Below are positions 22,233 through 33,240 of a DNA stretch of 64,000 nt, in pieces. How positions within the stretch are numbered: position 1 is the stretch's first letter; the number at the start of each line of letters is the position of its first letter. The notes beneath the pieces are model-generated. The model made no database searches, was not told where the DNA came from, and worked only from the letters and a program-made list of their open reading frames with translations. Origin of the DNA: Silene conica (lineage: Eukaryota > Streptophyta > Magnoliopsida > Caryophyllales > Caryophyllaceae); NCBI GenBank assembly GCA_029255685.2, contig CM055312.2, positions 9,138,649 to 9,202,648 on the forward strand, given 5' to 3'. The translations under genes and the position numbers were made by a program.

Positions 22233-22453
22233 TTTTAATAAAGTCAAAATTTATCACTAAATGAGAAAAAAGTGCAAAAATGTCGTATATGGGGGTTGAA
22301 CTCGTGACCAAATTTGTAGAATTTTAGTATCTCACCAACTACACCACAAAATATTTGTTGAACCTTATTGAAACTAGTTTATAAATATTTTCGGACAAAG
22401 ATGATGCGGGTGAACCCCTGCGCTGCACCCCTAAAAACGCCACTGCTTTAAAG

Positions 22454-23049
22454 GAACGATGACAAGTACAATTAGATTCGGTAATTGTGGTAGATGGATA
22501 AGATGGTGTTGGAAATACATTATTGACAGACTCCACCGCATGGCGCGTGCAAGATAGTATTTTTAGATCTTTATTATTGTCTGATGATATTTAGTGGTCA
22601 TGTAATGAGATTACCTTTACTGATTTACTATTCAGCAATATTTGAGATAGCAAAAATTCGCCCTTTTAATCAATTTTTTAAGTTAGGGGTAGCGGCCGCC
22701 ACCCCTTGCTACTAGGTGGGTTCGCCCATGCGCACGGGAAGTGCCCGAACTATCCTCAATATGACAAGTACTTTGTAGAAGAGTACTAGGTATATAAACA
22801 CAACCAAAATTTCTTATTATTTTTTTATTTCTTTCAACGTGGTCCAGTGCATTCCTAGCATTTCCAACAGATCGTCCTCCATTTAATTCGATTTTGGATA
22901 AGATTAAATCGGTTTAATTAAGTTGAGTTGACAGTCGATATATAGTTTTCGATTTTGGATAAGATTAAATCGGTTTAATTAAGTTGAGTTGACGGTCGAT
23001 ATATAGTTTTCGTTTCAGTTTGACTTCGATCAGGGCCAACTTGGTCACT
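22454..23049. other. Intergenic DNA with a 61-bp tandem duplication
   Basis: A 61-bp unit beginning CGATTTTGGATAAGATTAAA is present twice head to tail at 22889-22949 and 22950-23010, with one visible difference. A GC-rich patch with GCGGCCGC lies at about 22690. No gene is seen. Confidence 0.7.
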
Positions 23050-23061
23050 AACTTTAATTTT

Positions 23062-23288
23062 TTTTGAGATAAAAGCCAAAGGCTTACTCCATTACCGATA
23101 AATCAAAATTAACAGCATTGTTCGCACTTACTGGCAGAGAGTCTGCCCAATCAACTCTACCTGGCTCCGCCATAGCATAGTGAGCTGCGCATGAGCAACA
23201 GTATTTTTTGTACGACAAGTATACGACCATACAATAGAATTAAAACCAGAACAAAGAGAAAGAATATCCGCTATAGCAAGGCTAAACA
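23062..23288 (-). mobile_element. 5'-truncated LINE (L1-type) insertion
   Basis: On the minus strand it reads an RNase H-like tail (CSGFNSIVWSYTCRTKNTVA, then HA), as at the 3' end of plant L1-type ORF2. A GCCTTTGGCTTTTATCTC segment and an A-run follow. A perfect 12-bp target duplication AACTTTAATTTT flanks it (23050-23061 and 23289-23300). It is a short, dead, target-primed insertion about 270 bp beyond the stop codon of AO copy 2. Confidence 0.8.
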
Positions 23289-23562
23289 AACTTTAATTTT
23301 AATTAATCGGTTTGTAATATTTTGTGTGAGATAGAGTTCGGGACGGGTCAATATCAGATCAATTCAGTTTCGAATCCTAATTTTCTTTAAATTATTGTAA
23401 ACTAATTAGCTTAAATATATTTCAATTTTCAGAGATAAATTTTAATTGGGAGATAATTACGAGTGAATTAATTACTTGTATAATTAGTTACTTGGTTAAT
23501 CATTTCCTCCATAATCGATGGCCCCTTTTAGTTCAAATTTTACAAACCTTTTTGAGGTTACC

Positions 23563-26500
23563 TTATACTATTACCCATTCTCCCTCGCAAATATATTTCG
23601 CCCCTGTCGGCTTTAAATCCAAGGCCTCAGCAAGTGAATTCTTCAAGTATGCTTCAACAACATTCAAGCCACAAAGCTCCTTCACAACCGGCATGGTTGC
23701 CGGAACACTCAACTGAAACAAAGACTCGTGGCCGTCTAACCCACCCCAAGAAGCGAGCTGCTTCCTAGCGTCTTTGACTGCTGCCCTTACTGCACAATGT
23801 ACTGATGCTGCTAGCAGCAATGGTGGCTCTCCTGATGCTACAAAACAACGAAACAGATAGTGGATCAGTTTCTATTCTTATCACAGATCATATCATATGA
23901 GAATTTGTGATGACAAAATGAGAAATATTCGATATAGTGGTCTCAAAGTAAGACGAGTTTACACAAGACTAACTATTACCATAGAAAGAACTACCCAGAA
24001 ACATAAAGTGAAGACGCTGCAATTAACAGGAATTCACAGAAAGATGATTTTAGAGCATATTACCTTTGGATGAGAGAATCCGCTTCTGGTGGTGCCCGCT
24101 GTTCATCACCTCCACATTAAGCTGTTTGGGTGTAGTATCTACTGTTGGGATTTTGTATGACCATGTGCTATCAGAAGTTACTAGTCCATCAGGATTACTT
24201 AGATACTCTTCCATCAGGAAAAACCCGATTCCTTGGACAAATGAACCTTCTATCTGTACAAATTAAATGTTAACTTTCATGTTAAATCTTCTTACAGGTA
24301 TGTGTACGCATTTTGTAAATTTGCAGCAAAATTCAACCTGTCCGAGGTCAACAGCAGGATTCAGACTCTGTCCACAGTCGTAAATGATGTCAGACCGTAA
24401 GATACTGGTTTCGCCTGTAAGAAGATTTACCTCCACCTGCGAAAACAGAACTGTAAAAACAGGAGGTGAAAGGAAAGGGCTAATCACAACTGCAGAACCT
24501 AGAGTAGTGGACAGCTTACCTCACTGAGAGCAGCTCCATAATTTAAATATGTCGTAGAAGTAAACTCAGGCACATAGTAAGTACTTGCGGACAAGTTCAC
24601 GGATTGCTTGCTCGCCTGCAATAAGAAACTAACATCATAAGACATGATTGCAGGCTCGGTCTGACGTATCCAAAGTGTGTGCTCAAGCATCAGACACGAC
24701 TGTGTATTGAAAGAGCCGTCTCAACGGAAAGCCTAGCTCAAAGTTGAGGCTCAATCAATGGATTTTATACTGTAATACAGCAAACAATCACTTTAAAGGG
24801 AGTCACAATGATAATTTTGATGGTAGCGGGTTTCGATTCCATACTTCCATATCATGAGTACTACCATTCAAAGATGTATCAGCTAAACTAGCTGTTATAA
24901 AACAAGTAATAATTACCTGAGAAATCAATGCTTCCCAGTTAACAGTCTCCATTTCTCCCTGCAGTCTCTCTTTGACAGCCGATAATCTGTCAACCAATAA
25001 ACCACAGCAAATCCTAATAGCTTCACAGCTACACTCTGAAGTAGTACTTTGACCTGTTAAACCTCCTTGAATCATGCTGTTTGTATCTGCTTGTATAACG
25101 CGTATCTTACTCAACAAGGTTTCTGAACCTGGGCACTGAATCAAACCAAGAGCATATGCCGTCATTTGCTGAACCTTTGTCCATAGGCCTTGTCCAAGCT
25201 CAATTCCTCCAACTTCAACCAATATCGAACCATCAGGAAGAATGCTAACTTTGCCCGGTGTTGCTTTCAGCATAACTTCCTGCATAATCGGTATTCTAGA
25301 AATTCCCCTTTTACTCCATTTATGACAGCTGTTAAAATTTTCTACCATCTCCCTTCTTAAGTAAAAATTCGAAGAGGAAACTAGCTTATCCCAAATTATG
25401 GGTAATGTATACTCTACTGAATCTCCACAACTATTCTCATAAAACAAACTTAAGCTGTCGTAAGTGTGAAGGTTCCTGATTCTGACAACATCGACATCCA
25501 TGGAAAGGGTAGAAGCGACATTTTCAATTATAGCTTCAGCGACAAATGACCCTTGAATATCACCAGGAGCTCTCATGGTGGTTTTGCTTGAATGATTGGT
25601 CTTGCATAGTTTGATATCAAATGATAAAGCACCCCAGTCATACTTCTTGAATGCGCCTATGAAGTTATGCGGTATAACAGCGCTAACACCTGGAGCTATT
25701 CCTGCATTAATCAGTAAATCAAGATGCAAAGCTGTGATCTTCCCATCCGCTTTGAATCCCACGCTATAAGTGATTTTCATTGGAGATCTTCCTCCTGCCC
25801 TTATCATATCAGTTTTGCGGTTGAGATATGTACGAACTGGACGACCAAACTTATGTGCTGCAAGTGCACAAGCTGTCGCCACCTACGAGGTATGAAATTC
25901 CCCTGAGAATTATATTAAAAGACTGCTACTACGCCTACTAGTGTCCCATATCAGTTTCTACATAAAAATTGAGAATCAGCTATCAAGGTAGAAGCAAAAC
26001 TTACAGGCTGAGCTTTATAAACCTTTCCACCAAATCCACCTCCAACCCGTCTGGTAATGACGCGGACATTGCGTTCAGGGATTCCAAGACATTTGGCAAT
26101 AGTATTATGTACAAGTTCTGGACTCTGAGCAGAACTATAAACCACCAGGCAGTTATCCTCATCTGGAATAGCAAGGGAAGTTTGTGTCTCCATATAGAAG
26201 AAGTATTGGGATGGAAGTCTGATCTAAAAAATATTACAAACAAGAATTCATTGAGAACTCGATATAATATTAGGAATATTTAATAGTTGAGCCTCAACCA
26301 TCACCTTAAGGTTTTGGTTGGGATGGTTCATCTATCATGGTATCAGAGCCAGAGCCAGTGTGACCCAAAAACCATGAAGTGGAAACCAGCACACGGTACA
26401 GGGGAGCCTGTGCAAACTAACCACTCTTTAAGCCCAATGAACATTTGAGTGAGGGAGCGTATTAGGAATATTAATAATAGTTGAGCCTAAATAGGTCTGA

Positions 26501-29500
26501 AAATAGTCCGTTTCATAATCTTAGACAAAGCATAACTCAATTAGTATATTTATTACCTCAGTAGAGATAATTTTGTGCTCAGCTTCTGCCATACCCTCAG
26601 CAAAGTTACCAACTGGTTTCGGGAAAATGAAAGGTGGGATGTCGAAAAAGCTAGATCTCTCGACGGCATCTTCAACAGTTAAAATGGGAGGGTCCAAATT
26701 TTCTGTGTCATACTCGACTACTACAGTTTCTGCAGCAATATCTGCATGTTTCTGTGAATCTGCGACCTAATATCATGATAAAAAAAAAAGCAGACTTAAA
26801 ATGGACCATTAGTCTTGTATGAGACGGTCTCACATAAGTATATATATGTATATCGGTTGGTGAGTTCACATGTGAGACTGTCGTGTAGACATTACACATA
26901 GCAGACCTAGAGAGCTCATCAGAGAATAGCAGGAAGAATGACTTACAACTAGTGCGATAAGTTCACCAGCACACCTAGTTAGATCATCGGCAAATAAAGA
27001 CTCGTTACCAAGAACTGATTTGCTTCCTAGATTCTGTCCTCCATCTGGGATATCTTTATAGGTAATAACTGCGAGAACTCCGTTTGGAAGTGATTTAGAT
27101 TGGAATTTCACACTCTTTACCCTTGCCAATGGCTTCGTGCTATACACGAATGCTCCATAGAGACAGTCATTCGGGGAAGGAATATCATCTACATAGATAG
27201 CCTCACCTGCAGAAGATTGAACATTGTGACGCGGTTCATTTTTGGACCGGGTGGTTTCAGGTCAAGAAATCAGGTATAATTTTGCTCTCAGATCATGTTA
27301 TTCAGATCAGGTCATTCATAATTTAGAGAAACAATTAACACGTAAAGCATACCAGATGCTTGTAATGCAGCTCCTGTCTTTGTAATAGGTTCTCCCACAG
27401 GACGATATTCGGTGCCAGGTACAATCACTTGCTTTGCAAGTGACAGCAAAGGCTGGGAAGGACTATTTTCATCCTCCAACAGTCCATCTCCAATTCCTGA
27501 CTGAGAATCATTAAATCCATTCAAACCCAATTCGGAAATTTTAAAACCAGTATCAACCAGCCCATGAAGAAACTCGAAAACAAAGGCCTCTGCTAAGCTA
27601 ACCCTATAAGAAGAATGTGCAGTGCCATCTTCAGGCACAACACTAGCCCGAACCAATTTCATAGCTTCATACAGAACTTCACAGTTAAGCGTTCTTCCTT
27701 TTAGAAAATTCTCAACTTTCTTAGCTCTTATAGCGTGCCTGGTTCCATAAGATCCGAAAGCCAACTGAATCTTGTTCATCAGGAACCCATCAGAAGATTC
27801 ACATTCAGAAACTTCAGCCAAGAAAGAAGCATTCAAATAAGGTAATGCATTACCCAAAGGACGTTGAGCAGCTCGATATGTTTCAAACATAACTTTAGAT
27901 TGTAACCCTGACTTAGTACTGCAGTTAGGAATTTTGATAGATAGTATTATATCTTGGGAACCTAAAGGAGGCCTTTCTAAAAATTCTTCCATAGTTACGG
28001 TTTCCCTTATAGAACTGCTAATGATGTCGAGGGTTGTATCAACAGAGAGGAGAACAGTAGCAATGTCAGAAGGAAAGCCACGTCTTTGTGCCATAGCTAG
28101 ATTTCCACCAAGACTAGCTGAATTTCTGATGGATTTAGACGCAATTTTCTCGAAATGGTTGGCAATTTTACCTAAAACAAAATTATCTTGGCTACCTTCC
28201 TTCAGTTCTACAATGGCTTTCGAAATTGAAACAACTGAACCGAAAATGACACCAGTAGAGTCCTCCTTAACTATTGAAAGTTCATGAATGTTCTTCAAAT
28301 CTATATATGTATCATAGTCTGCCAGTTCCTTATAGTAACCTGAACCCGTATTGCTGACGACTATTTTTACACGGTCAACTTCATTGGTCTTAAGTGACTG
28401 CAGAATGCTTTGGAGTTCCTCGATGGTAGAAGGGCTATACCAAGAAAATCTCTCTGAATCCAGCAGAAGCTTAAACTTCAATTCATCCTTCAAAAACTTA
28501 GGAAATGTTGATTTCTGACAACTCGGATCATATAATGGTAGCTTTTTCACCTTAACGTCGTAACTGTCCTCTTTCTGCCAAAAGGAGTTTAAACCCAGAT
28601 CCTCCATGTCCACATCATTTGCAAAGCTTTTACAGACATCTGTAATCGGTCTATAACCAGTACATCTACAGAGATTTCCTGCAATAGCCCTTTCAGCCTC
28701 AGAAACAGTTATCTTTGAAAACCCGGGAGAGGGATTAGGCCGATCACTCTTATCAGCATTAAGGATGGCTGAATATAGAGAAACACACATTCCAGGAGTA
28801 CAAAAGCCGCACTGAGAGGCATGAAAACCTGCAATTCTCTGGTGTATTGCATGAAATCCATCTTTGCTATTCCCGAGGCCTTCAGTGGTAGTGATTGAGC
28901 AATTGTGTATGCTGCAAAGTAACGTCAGGCACGAATTTATAGAGTAATCCTCAACCTGATCATGAACCGGATCATATTTGGATAGTAGCACAGCACATGC
29001 ACCACAACCACCTGCACATTGCAGTAATGCTATTAACAATAGAACTACCTAAATCAGTACTTTCCACACATAGGGAAACATCAGCTTGATTATAGAGGAG
29101 TCGGGATGAAAATTAGTCGAAAATCGTGTCAACCAACTGCTACTTCATTATCTAAGAAGCACGTACAATCCAATCAAGCCAACACAGAAATTTTGCTAAC
29201 CACAGGCACATACAGCAACTACAATATTACACTTGTAACCGAGTCTGATCCGAACCTATGTTACTACGACACTTCACCTAACTATCGTGTGTGTCAGTAC
29301 ACGACACTTCAATTTAGAACACAAAATAGGAAAGTTCACCCAAAATAGCCGTGTCGGAGTAACTAAAGATTGTTCACAGCCGTGGGCCGCGTATGTCGTA
29401 CACAAACATTAAAAAAAGTCATAAGACTAACCTTCCCCGCAACCAAGCTTGACACCTTTGAACCGGGTTCGAGTACGTAAAAACTCGAGCAAAGTAGTTG

Positions 29501-29570
29501 AAGGGTGAAGACTTGGTAACTCAAATCTTTGTCCATTAACAGCAAACACTAAATTACCTACGTTCTCCAT
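23563..29570 (-). CDS. AO: Aldehyde oxidase, molybdenum cofactor enzyme (tandem copy 2)
   Basis: Ten exons at the same positions as copy 1: 29570-29432, 29011-27353, 27206-26947, 26766-26557, 26223-26005, 25882-24917, 24615-24520, 24436-24338, 24253-24064, 23837-23563. They total 4113 nt, a protein of 1370 residues. All domains are present: two [2Fe-2S] motifs (GCGEGGCGAC; CGFCTPGM and CRCTGYRP), the FAD domain (SASLGGNLAMAQ), and the Mo-cofactor domain with GGGFGGK, MRAPGDIQGSF, GQGLW and SGEPPLLLAASVH. Compared with copy 1, exon 2 is 39 nt longer (13 residues before LLSLAKQVIVPGT) and the C terminus runs on after VEAYLKN for about 21 residues to VIV. I find no stop or frameshift, so both copies look functional. 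The role in ABA or auxin-related aldehyde oxidation is known for the family but not shown here. Confidence 0.95.
26268..26488. mobile_element. Small insertion in intron 4 of AO copy 2, possible miniature LTR (TRIM-like) remnant
   Basis: Copy 1 lacks this segment. Both ends carry near-identical direct repeats (ATTAGGAATATTTAATAGTT... at 26268 and ATTAGGAATATTAATAATAG... at 26461). TGGTATCAGAGCC at 26338-26350 matches the initiator-Met tRNA primer site used by plant LTR elements. The layout suggests a tiny LTR element or fragment with no coding capacity. Confidence 0.45.
26815..26897. mobile_element. Hairpin MITE in intron 3 of AO copy 2
   Basis: GTATGAGACGGTCTCAC pairs with GTGAGACTGTCGTGTA. 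It is at the same place as the copy in AO copy 1 (15505-15590), flanked by shared intron sequence ending in GAGAGCTCATCA. Confidence 0.7.
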
Positions 29571-29794
29571 TTTTATTTTTATTTTGTACGCTAAACTTTA
29601 AGGCCACTGAATGAAGATAGAGCCAGTTATTTATTATATTTGAAGTTGATCGTTATTATTTCATGCTTCATGCTAATGTAATGTACTCCATAGTAACAAT
29701 CAAACCGTCATTATCGGAAATAAAGGTCAAGTTTAATTAAAATCAATTACAATTTCAATTACCTAAGTGTGTTTTTTTTTTCTTTTTTTATTTT
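29571..29794 (-). promoter_or_regulatory. Upstream region of AO copy 2
   Basis: The first 130 bp match the upstream region of copy 1. The rest is AT-rich with no recognised element. This is the likely proximal promoter of copy 2; no TATA box is assigned with confidence. Confidence 0.4.
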
Positions 29795-30851
29795 AAAATA
29801 ACCCTCTTATATGTCCAACTTTTTACAAATAACCGTTATATGTCTTTTTTTACAATTAACCACCTTAAATTCAAGGTAGTTCAAAATTTACCACCTTACG
29901 TCGATTATGGAGACGAAATCTATTAGACCCGATTTACTCATGACATTCCGACTTAAACTTAATTAAGGTACCTAAACTACACTTTCCTATTACCTACATA
30001 AACCCCCAAATCAACCATTGTAAATTTGTAATCCTAAAATCCCAGAATCATGGTTCTTCTACTGTCAGTCTATCACTACCCCTCCTTCTATACTTGAACA
30101 CTTTAAAGGTGTCCAATTAGTGAACTAAATCATACTTTAAACATAAAAACTAAATCTAATTTGGCATATAAATACTACAAACTTACCCAGAAATCGACTC
30201 ACTTGCAATTGAAATTGAAGATTTTAGTCTTGGGAAGGAGGGAAGACATTGACATTGAAGCCCATAAATCATATAAGTTACATGCCAAAAAACTCAGAAT
30301 TTGACCACTACATTTTGGCTTAGTAAAACATCATTGAACCGAGACGGTCGGAAAGGCCGCCCCTTTGTGTTACGAATCAGCAAGAAGCTTTTTCTCAACA
30401 GCTTGGATATATAATAGGTAAGTGCGGAACAAAGAAGAAAGTGGTGTAAAACCATCTCTTGGGTATTACTCGAACAAAGACATGTTCGTTCTAAAGTTTC
30501 GAGTATATGATTTTTAGTCTAAACCAAATCTTAATTACAATCATTTTTTTTTTTGAAAGATTGATTACACATTCAAGAACTGGGATTGATTACAAATCTA
30601 GGATTGAAGGATTTCTATTAATTTGAGGGTTTTATGGGTGTGATAAGGATAATTTAGATATTTTAGTTAAGTTTGAGTCGAAATTTTATAGGTAGATCGA
30701 GTGTAATAGATTTCGAGTGCGTAATCGATTTAAAATGGCAAAATTTTGAGTTACGTTGAATTTAAGGTGGTTATTTGTAAAAAAAAAAAGACATATAAGG
30801 GGATTATTGGTAAAAAGTAAGACATATAAGGGGTTATTTATAAAAATCTCA
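29795..30851. mobile_element. Long-TIR MULE-like element
   Basis: The left arm (ATAACCCTCTTATATGTCC, then ACAAATAACC and ATTAACCACCTTAAATTCAA) is mirrored by the right arm (TTGAATTTAAGGTGGTTATTTG, GACATATAAGGGGTTATT). The sequence style matches the elements at 1571-2495 and 20882-22232. No target duplication could be fixed because both edges are T- or A-rich. No gene is seen inside. Confidence 0.65.
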
Positions 30852-30899
30852 TTATTTAATTATAGCTACCACCCTATTTTTTTGGTTATGTGGGTACTG

Positions 30900-31115
30900 G
30901 CCTACTGGGTAGTATGAGAGCAGTGATCCTCTCCATTTCTCAGTCTATTATTTTTTAACGCTTCGGATTAAATTTGAGTTTGATCGGATGATTGTAGATT
31001 TATTTAGAGATGGAAAGGTAAATGAAAGTAATTGGAATATATAATATAGTAATAATATTTGTGAGAGAAAATGGAGAAAAAAGAAGTGGAGAGGATCTAA
31101 ATCCGATAGCTACCA
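30900..31115. mobile_element. Short MITE-like inverted-repeat segment
   Basis: GATCCTCTCCATTTCTC near 30920 is inverted as GAGAAAATGGAGAAAAAAGAAGTGGAGAGGATC at 31068-31100. TAGCTACCACCC occurs on both sides (30862 and 31109), so the segment may be an insertion into, or a duplication of, that sequence. Confidence 0.45.
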
Positions 31116-31382
31116 CCCGTTTTTTTATTTTAATTATTTTTCACAAAACACTAGATTTGCCAACTTTATATTGGAAGCTTATTTACCTAATAATAACGCA
31201 CCACCCAAATTTTGTCAACTTTATATTTACGACACAGGAGAGGAGTTGAAGCATAGGAAGAACGCACTAAGGTCAGACTGTTTTTTTTATTCGAAGTTTT
31301 CTAAAGTTTTAGTTAATTTTCTTCTAATTAAAATTTTAATCTTTAACAATTATATATGCAGTTCTACTAGCAATATTTAATT

Positions 31383-31838
31383 TGACGATGGTCTAATGAC
31401 GGATTTAAAACAAATGGTTGATCGTCACAATGTTTTGGCAAAATCATTTAGAATGGCTAGAGATCGGCTACATCAAGGTGCTGATGGTGAGGTCGTTAAG
31501 GCTCATTAGTGCACGTCATACAGATGAGAGGACATATAACTTATATTACCTACTGTCTCAGAGGTGGCTGCCCTAATTGTGGGAGATATGGAGAACATAG
31601 TTGATAGTAGGGACATTGTTGTTGAGGAACGCTATGGTAGACTACAACGTATATCAGAGTTACACGCTTCTTATTTAGCATTGTAGTGCCCTATGCTCTT
31701 TCCATGTGGGGAGGATGGGCATAGACTTGGTATCCCTCATTGTCAACAGTCTAAAGCATCTTCAAGTAACAATGACAATGCTCGGGATAAGTTAACCTTG
31801 AGGGAGTGGTTTCCTTTTTATGTTAATTATTTAGGGTT
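31383..31838 (+). pseudogene. Helitron N-terminal domain fragment (Helitron_like_N), part 1
   Basis: Conceptual translation from 31395 gives DLKQMVDRHNVLAKSFRMAR, continues after a +1 frameshift near 31490 (ISARHTDERTYNLYYLPTVS, EVAALIVGDME), reads through one TAG near 31685 and ends in CPMLFPCGEDGHRLGIP and LTLREWFPFYVN. These are characteristic motifs of the region upstream of the Rep nuclease in plant Helitron RepHel proteins (rolling-circle transposons). It has a frameshift and a stop and is followed directly by a foldback element. The next part of the same domain lies at 46408-46740. Confidence 0.8.
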
Positions 31839-31839
31839 G

Positions 31840-32576
31840 TACTTTTTCACATACGAATTTTACTCTTTCACATACATTTTTTTTTTACTATTTTACCCTT
31901 GTCATATTTTTTTTTCTTCCTCACCCAGTTAATTTTACCCACCCTCTTCCATCACCTCTCTCCACCACCGACGATCATCCCTCCGACAAAACTACCTTCC
32001 AACAAACTTGGTCCAGCAATAATTGTCTGTAAGGGTTACAACAAGTATCCTGAAATCGGCACAATCAACAATTGCTCAAATTCCAAAACCAATTATCAGC
32101 CAAATGGCTCTTAAAATTTTACCGCAACATAGTATACGGTTATTTCGGTCGAGTAAGTAACTTGGAATCAATGTTTAATGGATATCCCAAAACGGAATGC
32201 TTGATGAGACAAAGAGATGCATTTTATTGCGCATTACATCATAAATTCAACATCTTGATTCTTGATTACGTGACTTGTTTAAAATGGACTATGTGAGGAA
32301 GCATTGAATATGTAACCCTAATTTAATCATCTCATAAACAAATAAATTTTGACAAATAATTAACCAAATAGCATTAATAATTCATAAACAAGAAAGTTAC
32401 TTCGTAAATTAGCGACTTATGATCTATTATGGATGTTCTTGGAGTAATTAGATTAAGTTTTAGAAAGAAAAACTGAAATACGAATTCATTTTCTAGATTT
32501 AGGTAAGGAGGGTATTAGATGGAAAGTTAATGAAAAAATGTATGTGAAAAAAGTAAAATTCGTATGTGAAAAAGTA
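31840..32576. mobile_element. Foldback / long-TIR element inside the Helitron remnant
   Basis: The left end TACTTTTTCACATACGAATT and the right end, reversed, TACTTTTTCACATACGAATT are identical inverted repeats that continue into CACATACATTTTT. The interior shows no gene. It splits the Helitron domain right after LREWFPFYVN. RT1 inserted 2 bp from its right edge. Confidence 0.75.
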
Positions 32577-32578
32577 AT

Positions 32579-33163
32579 TGTAAACATAAAATATGTCTCA
32601 ATTTATTAAAAATGGGCAAAGTCAAAATATTGATTGTTTTTGTAAAATGTGTCAACTTTCATTTATTTTGGCCGTAATGTTTATAGTCCAAACAAAAAGA
32701 CTATCAAGTCACCACAAAAACTAAACGGGTTTCCAAGTCCATTTAGAAAAGAACTCTAGCCTCTCATTTGCTATAAATACAACACTTAGCTCTCACTTGA
32801 AGACTAATCACCACACTTACAAAAATTACACAAAAATCAAAACCTCTCTACAAAAATCTCTCCCAAGAGAAACTAGAGAAAAGAAATACATTCATTCTAG
32901 TCATCTAGATTTGAATACAGGACTACTCTTCGATCCGACAACAAGCGTTCACCGCCGTCATTGAAGATAAGCAAGTCAAACTCGTCAGAGAGATTAAGTC
33001 TTCAAATCAAGAACCTCCTCGTCATTCAAGTGTGGAAATCGAATCAGTAGAATAACTAGTAGATTGTACCCAAAATCTTTTAATTTAATAAAATTATTAC
33101 TTTGTTATATTTGTTTGTGTTTTATCTACGTGTTTACAGATTTAACGCAAATTTGTTGTTACA
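32579..33163 (+). repeat. RT1 5' LTR
   Basis: It runs TG...CA and matches the 3' LTR at 45738-46311. Near the CAAACAAA-AGACTATC point the 5' copy has extra sequence (about 25 bp, TCAAGTCACCACAAAAACTAAACGG) missing from the 3' copy, which itself duplicates CCTCTCTACAAAAA. Confidence 0.92.
32772..32779 (+). promoter_or_regulatory. TATA box in RT1 LTR
   Basis: TATAAATA in the context TTTGCTATAAATACAACAC is conserved in the 3' LTR at about 45905. It is the likely core promoter of the element. Confidence 0.6.
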
Positions 33164-33166
33164 AAT

Positions 33167-33185
33167 TTGGCACGCCCGGTGGGAC
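33167..33185 (+). other. RT1 primer-binding site
   Basis: TTGGCACGCCCGGTGGGAC lies 3 bp after the LTR end. This form of site is common in plant Ty3 elements of the Tat/Athila side; I do not assign the tRNA. Confidence 0.6.
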
Positions 33186-33240
33186 ATTTCTACTACTCGT
33201 CTCTTTTTCCGCACAATCAAATTTCGCAACAAGCATTGCA

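Larger units (their letters stand above)
19339..22445. mobile_element. Candidate hAT-like element with nested MULE
   Basis: The termini begin CAGAGGGCCAGAGGCG (left) and, reversed, CAGTGGCGTTTTTAGGGG (right). They are flanked by identical 8-bp sequences CTTTAAAG (19331-19338 and 22446-22453), the target length of hAT elements. The 8-mer is palindromic and the TIRs match only in part, so support is moderate. No hAT transposase is seen; 19340-20880 is AT-rich and non-coding. A short hairpin CCCGTGCA/TGCACGGG lies at 19607-19630. Confidence 0.5.

Noticed and set aside
22260..22335. tRNA-like wording (GGGGTTGAACTCGTGACC...)
   Set aside because: It resembles a B-box only loosely, cannot be folded into a cloverleaf by eye, and lies at the end of the hAT-like element.
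23563..23640. C-terminal extension of AO copy 2 as a misread into 3' UTR
   Set aside because: The frame is continuous from conserved CGLNVVEAYL with no splice donor in between. Plant AOs commonly have further residues after this motif, so the longer end is kept. Only cDNA would settle it.
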